From: Ascaris suum | Lineage: Eukaryota > Nematoda > Chromadorea > Rhabditida > Ascarididae | Assembly: GCA_013433145.1 (NCBI GenBank) | Contig: CM024182.1 | Coordinates: forward strand, 3,830,501 to 3,894,500 | Direction: 5' to 3' | Length of the DNA: 64,000 bases | Shown: positions 55,101-64,000 of the stretch, one piece after another | Layout of the letters: each line of letters begins with the position of its first letter | How positions within the stretch are numbered: the first letter of the stretch is position 1 | Notes under the pieces: model-generated | Databases searched by the model: none | What the model saw: only the letters and a program-made list of their open reading frames with translations | Told to the model about the DNA's origin: nothing | Made by a program: the position numbers and the translations under genes

Positions 55101-55710
55101 TTAAGCGAACTGTTATTATAGATTGGAGGATCTCTCGGAATCGATTGTCCAAGATTTCGCCTACATGCGACAGAGGGAGGAGGAAATGAGGAACACTAAC
55201 GGTAATTAAGTAATTAAATCTGTTTGTTGTGCAAGTCATTCTTTCATTTATTTATTTATTCCCTTATTTGTTTGTTGATATTTAACTGTAAATTTTGACT
55301 TTATCAGTCTAGGCCGATTTGTCGGAAGCGTTTTGAGGTCTTTAGTGGCCCCAGTAGGGCGATTTACTGATTACCAATTGATAGTGTAGATTCTTTTATG
55401 AGGATAATTTCCAGAACGGCTTTCCTTGCAAATCTGAATAGCTGTCAACGGGCAGAATTCAGTTCGAAGTTGTATGGAAGCTATGATCTTAAAAGGAGGT
55501 TCTGTTTAAGAGGGTATGATAAGCGATTCCTTTATGCCAAAAAAGTTTATTTTTTAAACTATTTCAGAGTGATCATTTTTTATTTCAGAGTCAACGAACA
55601 GTCGCGTTCTCTACCTGAGCATCTTCTCGATGTTGTGCCTTTTGGGTCTTGCCACATGGCAAGTTCTATATTTACGCAGATATTTCAAGGCTAAGAAACT
55701 CATCGACTAA
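52132..55710 (+). CDS. TMED10: p24-family cargo receptor, TMED10/p24-delta type (complete, 5 exons)
   Basis: Exons: 52132-52305, 53551-53677, 54377-54494, 55122-55201, 55589-55710; 206 residues, all phases consistent. It starts [20 protein letters not shown], a signal peptide, at an ATG 2 bases after a TTTCAG acceptor (52129), consistent with spliced-leader addition. A GOLD domain follows, with the two expected cysteines (KKCLKEE and [10 protein letters not shown]). A coiled-coil segment comes next ([20 protein letters not shown], then [15 protein letters not shown]), then one membrane helix and the cytosolic tail [12 protein letters not shown]. The tail has the di-aromatic and KK signals that bind COPII/COPI. 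Role in the family: cycling ER-Golgi cargo receptor in hetero-oligomers with other p24 proteins. The acceptor at 54376 (gtttgag) lacks a pyrimidine tract but restores phase and homology. Confidence 0.95.
54572..54601 (+). other. G-quadruplex candidate in intron 3 of the TMED10-like gene
   Basis: Runs GGGGG, GGG, GGG and GGGGGG separated by 2-4 bases fit a G4 pattern on the sense strand. Confidence 0.55.
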
Positions 55711-56907
55711 ACTTTTATCACCATTTTTTCTCTTTCTTTCCGAAGTCCATCTTAATGAAGTATTGTTCGCACTTTTTTTTCGGTTTTGAGAAATTCCGTG
55801 GCGGAAAAAAGTTCAGTAATCGAATATATACCGCAAAGGTTGAAAATTTTTCGACTTAGGTTTTTTTAATACATATACTTTTTTCGATATCATCATCCGA
55901 TCGGATTTTTTCTTTTTCTCTTCACGAGCACTATTATCATCAATTCTTAGATTATAATGCTATATGATGTTCTAAGGTGTAGGTGCTTAGTTGGTGTAGA
56001 TGAAGCATCTGCGTCTTTGTGATGCTTTCTTATATAAATGGTGAATATGTTTATGCATATGTGCAAATATTTTGAGGAACTTCCTTTCATATATATATCA
56101 TTTATTGATAGGGAATGACAATCAAAAAATTAGGTGATTTTAAAAATAGTGCAAACAAGGAATGCTCGAGCAAATTCCAGCGTTTTTCTGCCTCACTTGA
56201 GCGTTGATCGTACTCGCTCATCTTTTCTCTTTGTCTTGGCTGGCTTTTAATTGATATGCTGTCCTTGCTCCTTCTTTGCCCCTCTCCGTCCTTTTCCTTC
56301 CTCCTCTCTATCCCCGTTTCCTTGAATATATGCATGTTGTATGGAGCATTGTCTGTGTTGTATGCTGCGCTTCTAATGGTGAAAGTTCTTTGTAGGTGAA
56401 TTGCTGTTGATTATGAGTGAATGAGCCATATGAGCAACATTTCATTTTGTTGTTGTTTTTATTTGTTTAGTAGTGTTAAATTTGGGTATAAAGGGAGGCA
56501 GGCTTATACTGATGCTGCACGAGGTTGTTTTGAGAATATTGCAGCATTGATGATGCAGCTGAACGCATACTATCATGCACAGAACAGTTGCTCAATTTGA
56601 GCTGAATTTTTCATTCCAGATACTCAACAGTACAGATGAAGAAGTTGGCATTTGAGAAATGAGACTGATCAGGACATGAATATAATATTGCTTTCTATGA
56701 AATTTATAGGATGCGTTAAGGTAGAAAAAAATGTTCGTGCAAGGAGTCTTAAGGGGCATAGTCAGTTTAATGTTGCACCTTTCAAGATATCCAAGGAAAG
56801 CTGGAGAGCAGGATCACTTAGTGGAATGACTCGTACCGAATGTTAGACACGCACATTTTCGAACACGAAAAGTGTTGCGGCAGGTTCTGGCCAAATACAA
56901 GTTCTTT

Positions 56908-56998
<91 letters not shown>

Positions 56999-58702
56999 TT
57001 ATTGAAAGTTTGCATATAGGAAGCTGGATGAAAATGTTCTCAAACTTTTGCGCTGAAGGCACTTTACGTAAAAAAATTGCAAAGCGCATTGGGGCATGAG
57101 TGTATAACATAAAAAATCAATAGTGAAGACGAAGCGTTCAAAAGAACAGTTCACCCATCTCGAGTTCGAGCTGCACAGTCTGACCGATTTTTTCTCGATG
57201 CTTGCAAAGGTTGGTGCTCTATCGATTATTGAGTATGTGGCATCAGTTCTAGCTTACAGAGTACATTTAAAACGTCGCTGTGTAGTAAGCATGTTCAAAC
57301 TCAGTGGAAGTCTACAGGGAAGTTCACTTTATGACCATATAACGTTTGTCGCTATTCCTATCGGCAGTTATTGTCTTAGTTACTGTACTATATAACGCCA
57401 TCGGTTTGTTAAAGTGGAGACACTGTGTTATGATTTGATGATTTCATTGCTGTTATTTGAATAGCTGTGAGATCGATGTGGCGCAAATGTCGTTTAATTG
57501 TTTTTTAATTCACCATATTCGGTCAATTGCTGTGGTCTGCTCTCAAAATTTAAGTGTAATAATCAAACGGCAAAACGTTTTGATGGATACTTTTAACTTG
57601 AAGTATTATCTCAATCGCATATTTATTACTAGAAGAATCCGCTTATTTGCTATCGTTTTAAAATCGTCGCACAATTTTTTAATGTAAGAAGTTTTTTTAT
57701 AACTGTATTACTAAAAAGTTAGGAATATTTTAAAAGACATGATCAGAAAAGAAGATGGCCCCATCGTGATACATACTGAATACGCATATGTATAGTTAGT
57801 AGCGGTATTATTGCATATATAAGCCTCACCTCTTTTTATATTTTGTGGTACTGTTGAGGTTTTTGGTTTGCTAGCAGTTGTTCATTAATCAATAAAACGT
57901 TTGTTTTGATTGTGATTCATATTTTGTTTGGCAATTGAGGTTGTATGATGCACCTTTGTTTATTTAATCCTTTAAATGCCCTTGGTCAGCGAAATGTATT
58001 GTATTTATATTGATCAAGCGACGATAACGCAATGCTCAGAAATATTCACTGAAGAGGAATGGGTACTTAGTGGAAGGATGTCTCACTCGTGATGTGGCAG
58101 CCGAGAGGTCAGAGGGGAACGAAGCAGTAGGCACGGCCCTCAGAGGTCCGTTTATGCGCACTACCAGACAGCCAGATTAGCAGAGTGGTCAGTGCACGTG
58201 GCCATGGGGTCATCTAGGCGGTGCTTCCAAGCCAGGCGCAAGATATTTTCATCTAACCTATTTTAAAATAACCTTGCTTTGTGCATGTTGTAGAGATGGA
58301 ACGCTATAGACCATATACATGGTGCAGATGGAACGTTGTAGACAGTATAGGTGGGTTTGCAGGTCGAGGGGGACTGTGCATTTCACAGGTGCTGGAAAAC
58401 GCCTATGCATAATACAGGTGGTAATTTCTGCAGATGATGGGAGGAAAGTGGATAATAAGGCACAGGTTTTGTGCGGTTGCGTTCAATATCCACTTCTGTA
58501 ATGTGTTTGATATTGGTATGAAAGTAAGACTAGCATTAAAAGCATCTCGTCGTTTATAAGACACATCTTCAGACATACAAGTCACAGGCGATATAAGCAC
58601 CTGTGTTTATAAATCAACAGATACGATCGTTATGCAAAATAACTGTATTTACAGTTATACTGTAATATGAGAAGTTAACCGAAAGGAATATGGAAGTCGA
58701 GT
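55711..58702. other. Intergenic region between TMED10-like and RNF207-like genes
   Basis: It contains the 3'UTR of the TMED10-like gene, the second (TA)n array and a G+C-richer stretch at 58080-58500. That stretch holds two copies of an agatggaacg...tagac phrase. No coding gene is supported. Confidence 0.5.
56910..56995. repeat. (TA)n microsatellite, about 43 units
   Basis: A second pure TA run, between the TMED10-like and RNF207-like genes, flanked by ctttgga and gcattattg. Confidence 0.97.
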
Positions 58703-61700
58703 ATGGCGTGTTCTTTGTCACTACTGATGTTCAAATTGGAGAATGCCGAATCAAGAAACCCTCTTGAATGTCTCATTTGTGATCGGGTATATCTTTTTTA
58801 TTCTTTATTTTTTTATGTAAGCGAAAAGTTTTTCTTTAGCAAAAATTAAATAAGACAGATTTCTAGACATTTCATTTGATGAAGTGATGTTGAAATTTAG
58901 GACGGTTCGGTGGCAGAGTGAAATTTTTTTCCTGCTGTGGAGAATTGGGAAAGGAGGAGGTGGGGGTGAGGGGAGGGGAGTGGGGAGGTGGGAGTTTTGC
59001 TCATGAGTCTTCGTTTCTCCGTGTTATATCTGTGTTAGAATATTGTGTTGTGAGTGGCGGTGTTGAGGTAGAGAGGACCGCGTATGCGCGGAGGACAGAA
59101 GCGGATAACCGGATGTCGATGCCGACATGCAAGAGCACTTGCGAGATATAAGAAGTAGTTATGGGGGAGCACCACGACCTCCAGATACGAGTAGAACCAA
59201 AGATGTGCTGCTGGGCGGAAGCCGGACTTATATAGTCTTTCGATATCGTCTGGGGCGGCAGAAGAGCGCATAGGTCGATCAGTGACATGTGATCTACAAA
59301 CGAGAACCGACTGTACGAGCGAATGTGATCATTGCCTTGTTAGACCGCAATCTTGGGGTTGGCTCTTCGATGCCATGCCCAGCGTATAAACCTGAAAATA
59401 CATATTCTTATTCACAAGCGCATTCACACAAATTAATGAGGTAAGATGAGAAGTTAGAACAGGCGGTAGAAGCCTGTGAAAGATCAGTTAAAAAGGGATT
59501 TAAAGAGGTATAGAAATATGAAGAAATGGGGACTAGATTAGGATGTGTTGAAGTCAGGTAGGTAGTGTGGAGTTTATGGGTGAGACGTAGACAAGATATA
59601 TAAATGTGTGAAACGTTCAGTATGTTTATGAAAGAGATCGTGTACATTTTTCGTTACTAAACTTTGTCACTAAATACTTAAAAACATAAGTCGGGCATTT
59701 TAATCAGTTTCTTTTTTGAATTTTATTTTTCTGACCTTATTTGCAGGAAATTAAACCTACACCTTTCTCAAGGGATAATTAAATTGTATTTTGCGTTGCA
59801 GGACCCGTTTCTTGCACTCTATTATGTACACTATGTGCCAACTATGGAAAGTCTCAACGCCATGTTTTTGAGTGTTTGTTGGGGGGATCAATGATTGCAG
59901 CGTTTGAGATTGATTCTGTCTTAAGATAAAAGCCATCTTTATCTTTTTTTTCGGTTTATTCAAGTCTTTTTTGCTTTCTATAATCTCCTTTCATTAAAAA
60001 AAACATTTTTCGTTGCAGGAATTCACTCAGCCGATTCGTTTACCATGTCAGCACAGTTATTGTCGAGATTGTGTGCAAGGGCGATCTATGTGTCCCGTTT
60101 GTGGAAGTGTCATCGAGGGCGATCTTGTACCTGATTCGTTACTTTCCTTTCTTATCGATACCAGCCATGAGACGACGGAAATTTGCGCCAATTGTGATCA
60201 GGTAAACAACCAATGCCATTGAATTTAATTAATTGTTGGGATAAAAGCGCTCAAGAGTGACAGGTGTACGAGGGAGGGGGAGGTTTAAATCGTCGATAAA
60301 CGGAGTCTCCAACTGCATCAACCGAGTGGGTGGCGGAATGCTTCAACATCAATGAAATATGGAAACCAATGGGGCGACGAAGAACATCCGACAACTTTAA
60401 TGTGGTGAATAATCGGTGTCGAAAAAAAGAAACTGAATCTTGCGAAATGAGTATTTTTTTCGTTCACTTTCTATATTCAATTTTTTTGCACAAAGCGATT
60501 TTCAGATTTCACAACCGATGCATTTCTGCGAGACGTGTCAACAAGCACTTTGCAATCGATGCCGTCAAAACACCCATCAAGTGGGATACATTTTCATTCG
60601 AATTTTTATTTATGTAGCTGCGAAATATTTGAAGCTTTCATAAATTATAAGCACTCTATTTCAAAATTTCTTTACAGTTTTTAATGAATTCAATATTTCT
60701 ACAATTGTGTTTTTTTTTGCGTATTTCAATAATTGAGATATTGGTCCCTCTAAGTTGAGTAAATTAATTCACCACATTCTCAATTACTTTTTTTGTAATT
60801 TTGATTCATTTTGTTAGTCGTGGATTATGTTTTTGCTTTTTTTTGGATTACTTATATGTATTATTTGTTGAAATTCCTTCGGTTTCTGCCTGCAGTTAAG
60901 CCATTTTATCGGCATTGATGAGTGGAAAATAAACATGCATGAAAATTATAATGTGCATATAAATTCAAAAAGCATTCTTTAAAACGGTGAAAAGAAAAGA
61001 GATGAAGCTGCAGTGACATAAGTTTTTCGATTCCCACCACCTCACGAACCGTTCTCTTCGGTTATTAATAAATAATAAATATATAAGATGCCCTCATGTT
61101 TTAATTAACCTCAACGTTGGCGCAAATGTCCTAGAAAGGATGAACTCTTTCAATAGTGCTGTTGGTTTGAGTAACATTTTTTTTTTGTTTCGACAGAACG
61201 TTGATCCGATGTTTTCTTGGAAATGAGATTTGCGAAGGCATATCGAAAGAGATTGAAATAAAAGAAATGATGAACTGATAGGGGTAATAGTGAGGTGAGA
61301 AATGACAAGAAGTATAGAAAAAGGAATTGAGAGGTTAAAATAATGTAACTGTAGTGAAGGAGAGCTCTTGTTTCTCTTTGCCTCGTTCGTTTTCTTCTTT
61401 CATCGAACAGTTCTTGAGTTCGCTTGCACAATAGAGCCGTTTTATTTTTGGCGTTCACATCAACATGTGAATTGAGTGCTACAACTAGTATAGAGCATGC
61501 GTGAACGGCATCATATATAATAACAGTTAGAGAATCAAATGGATTGTTTGCTTCTTTTTTAAAAGAACAGTTGAGCAAATAATTCAGCCATAAAGCAATC
61601 GTTGAAGATATTTGAATTTTAATTGAATTTTTATTTGCGCGATGAGAGTGATGTTTAGGCAAAGATGTTCGCCGCACATCGTTTGGTGCCGTTAGAAGAG

Positions 61701-64000
61701 CGAGCACGAGTGAAAGGTCGTGTAATATGTCCACAGCATGGTGAACCGTTTATTCTCTATTCGATTGAGAGTCGATCTCTTGCCTGTATTGTTTGCTTCA
61801 ATAATGCTGCACTCGATTCAAGGTTATCAGGTTTTCTTTTTGCTATTTAAGACGGTGCTCTCAGTGTCGTTTTTAATTGCTTTCTGATTGCTGAGTGAGG
61901 TGGGCATTCTTTCACTTTGCCTCTTATAACAAAGGTTAGAGTATTCCCTGCGGCATTAATGCGTCGCGCAGCAGTGATTATAGCTCTGAACACAGCGCTA
62001 CAACGCCATATGCTGAAGGTAGACCTCGTCTTATACATCCACACATCTTTTAGGTGTTGAGAAAATAATCCATTCATTTAAAAATTGCTTAGGAAGGGAT
62101 TGAATTTTTCATGCGGTACTTTAATTATCACGGACGAGGGGAGGGGAGGGAGTGACAATGACATAGGCGGAAGGCCGTTTTGATTTTGTCAGTAAAGAAT
62201 GCTGGGCTGTGTTTCTGTGAAATTTCCGCTGCAGATACGTTAATTGTTCTTCTAATAATTCGTTTCTAGCTGTCAGCGTATAAACCATATAGCAATTTGA
62301 ACTATTGAACGTCATATTGATTAGGTACTTTTGTAACGATGTGACGTGAAGAATGAAATTATTTAAATATTTGGAGGCAACGAAATATTATCGATGAGAA
62401 GCGGAAAGCTTTTCGTCTCCTAAATTACAGACATTTTATGTGATTCAGGCATCACTTGGTACATATTGATGCAGCACACAAACTCGGTTGCGAAAAACTC
62501 GAAAAAGCGGCCGCTAAACTGCGTACTTTTCAGGTGAATTTCACTATTTTTATTGATACATTGCTATTAGAACCGTAACCAAGCAAGTGTGGGAAGAGGA
62601 AGGAGCAGCTTTTCTCTAAATTTTTCATCGATTATCACCTTACTGTGGCATGTTTCTCGAGGTGTGATTGCTTTAATTTTCTGATCCTCTGGCTGGAATT
62701 GCATCCTAACTGCGGTACTGTTTGCCGTAAAAGATTTTTGATGATATAGGTGAATGAGCAAACAGATGAGGTTTAATCCTAGGTTAATATCCTGAAACGA
62801 TATTTTGTATCTGCCAACAGTCGATTGAGTTTCTATGTTTTAGTTTCTTCTAGTGTTGTTGTGTTTCATTGTCATCGCAATCTTCGTTCATTAGTTCACT
62901 AAACGTGTATTTTCATTTGTTTACAGAATATTTCTCTTATTTTTTATGCATCCTTTTATTTGTGAACTTGTGGATTTAAACGAAGAATTTATAAAATGAT
63001 TGCGGCAACAGTTAGATCAGAGGTCAAAGGTGAAAAGCATCGGATGCCATCTTATACAGTGACTTTAGCGTCCCGTTTCTTCCCCTCCCTCCCCCCCCTC
63101 TACTCACCCTGCTCCAACTCCAACTCTCCTTTCTCCGCAGTACCGTGCTAGCTGTTTCCCTCTTTCCTTTCGGTAAGAGATTTTGGTAGCTTCCATTGAA
63201 ATTTATGGTGTGTCATATGCGTGTTGTTTGTAGGATAATGTCCGTGAACAGTTCCAACTGCGAAAACGTCTTGCATCGGAACTTTCGCATAGTTACCGCA
63301 GTGCAAGTGAACAGTGAGCTTTTTTTCGTTTTGATTAGTGTTTAGACATTTGCTTTAAAATTATTATTCGATGAAACGAACGAATCACTCCTATAAAGTT
63401 GGTTTACGAAGTAATTAGAGTAAGTTGTTAGATAAGTTGTCAGTACAATATCTCAGTTGTAAGCGAAAACGATGGAAAAGGTTTCAGGATGGAGAAGGCA
63501 TGTGAGGCGATCATTACGGAAAAGAAAATGTGGAATCTCCTGAAACCGTCCTAGTTTGTTGGCTTGATTTCATGACTGTCCCACCCGAACTTCCATCGAC
63601 TGCTGGCTTTCTATACGATAGCAAACTTCTTGATGGACTGGGGACATTCTGAACAAGTGAAATGTTTGATAGTTATCCATAAATGTTTAAAATAATTGAG
63701 ATTGCTTGCCATATAACATAGGTACCAAACAGCATTTGATTTTTGTAGTGTAAGGCAAACTTGTCAAGAGATGATCGACACATTATTGACGGTTCGTGAT
63801 GGTTTGATTAAGAAGCTCGACGATGAGAGAACACTTCGTGAGAAACACTTCCATGAGCAAATGCGGCAACTTACCTCTTTACAGGTTTACTTTATATATT
63901 TCTTTGTAGTGTCGTCAATGAAGGAAACAAAGGGGTGGTAAACGCTATTGCGATGTCATATTGCAAAGCTTATTTCTGCATTGCAATTTGCTGTGTTGCT
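58703..64000 (+). CDS. RNF207: RNF207-like RING/B-box/coiled-coil protein, 5' part (continues past the window)
   Basis: Exons: 58703-58786, 60019-60201, 60506-60580, 61659-61822, 62449-62533, 63234-63313, 63749-63884, all in compatible phase; at least 269 residues. A C3HC4 RING is formed across intron 1: CLIC in exon 1, then LPCQHSYCRDC and CPVC in exon 2 (spacing 2, 11, 1, 2, 2, 6, 2). B-box cysteines and histidines follow (CANC, FCETC, CNRC, THQAKMFAAHR). A further zinc-like C-x2-H ... C-x2-C (CPQH, CIVC) and a long helix typical of a TRIM-like coiled coil complete the visible part. The run AKMFAAHRLVPL is characteristic of RNF207. RING proteins of this type are presumed E3 ubiquitin ligases; RNF207 is known for cardiac HERG regulation in vertebrates. 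The donor at 60581 (gtggga) is weak. Confidence 0.88.
58962..58993 (+). other. G-quadruplex candidate in intron 1 of the RNF207-like gene
   Basis: Five G runs of 5, 4, 4, 4 and 3 with loops of 1-4 bases meet the usual G4 pattern. They lie on the transcribed gene's sense strand. Confidence 0.6.
59038..59334 (-). repeat. Dispersed repeat copy B, inside intron 1 of the RNF207-like gene
   Basis: It is homologous to 50336-50600 in inverse orientation. One minus-strand frame (59271-59035) is open for 78 codons, reading LYKSGFRPAAHLWFYSYLEV, then NYFLYLASALACRHRHPVIR. Residues shared with copy A run across the frame break in A. The identity of the parent element or gene is unknown. Confidence 0.6.

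Noticed and set aside
58165..58230. tRNA-like A box (tagcagagtgg)
   Set aside because: No B box at the right distance and no cloverleaf could be drawn; perhaps a decayed tRNA fragment at most.
59100..59250. miR-9-like word (tctttggtt) in both dispersed repeat copies
   Set aside because: Similarity stops after nine bases and no hairpin arm was found.

Overview
The window reads as nuclear DNA from a small-intron, AT-rich invertebrate, most likely a nematode. Introns end mostly in TTTTCAG-like acceptors. At two genes a 3' splice site lies at or 2 bases before the start codon (11985/11986 and 52129/52132), as expected for spliced-leader trans-splicing. There are no bacterial-type operons, rRNAs or convincing tRNAs. 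The species cannot be named from the sequence alone; 'nematode' is an inference.

Layout. 1-11,985 is mostly non-coding AT-rich DNA with simple repeats, a 15-bp hairpin, a pentamer microsatellite and a few unproven exon-like islands. 11,986-33,868 (+) holds a very large gene for an acidic, low-complexity, modular protein. I could assemble 14 phase-compatible exons. They carry repeated amphipathic helices in Glu/Lys/His-rich linkers, an exon with about twelve 'IPVxFED' repeats, and Pro/Glu/Lys-rich C-terminal exons. Stop codons followed by AATAAA at 17,867 and 28,382 suggest shorter isoforms. Its 7-kb intron (17.5-24.5 kb) contains coding-like islands of uncertain strand. 33,869-45,100 is largely unassigned, with a long (TA)n tract and a coding-like cluster of unresolved strand. 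45,883-49,793 (-) is a complete five-exon YIPF4-type Yip1-family Golgi membrane protein gene. 52,132-55,710 (+) is a complete five-exon TMED10-type p24 cargo receptor gene. 58,703 to beyond the window end (+) is the 5' part of an RNF207-like RING/B-box/coiled-coil gene (seven exons seen).

The two membrane-traffic genes (YIPF4-like and TMED10-like) act in the same ER-Golgi system but are on opposite strands with separate promoters; nothing shows co-regulation. An ~260-300 bp sequence is present twice in inverted orientation (50.3 kb and 59.2 kb) and looks like a decayed coding repeat.

The most unusual content is the large repeat-protein gene. I do not recognise a family for it. Its IPV motif array resembles, in form only, the IPV motifs with which BAG3 binds small heat-shock proteins.
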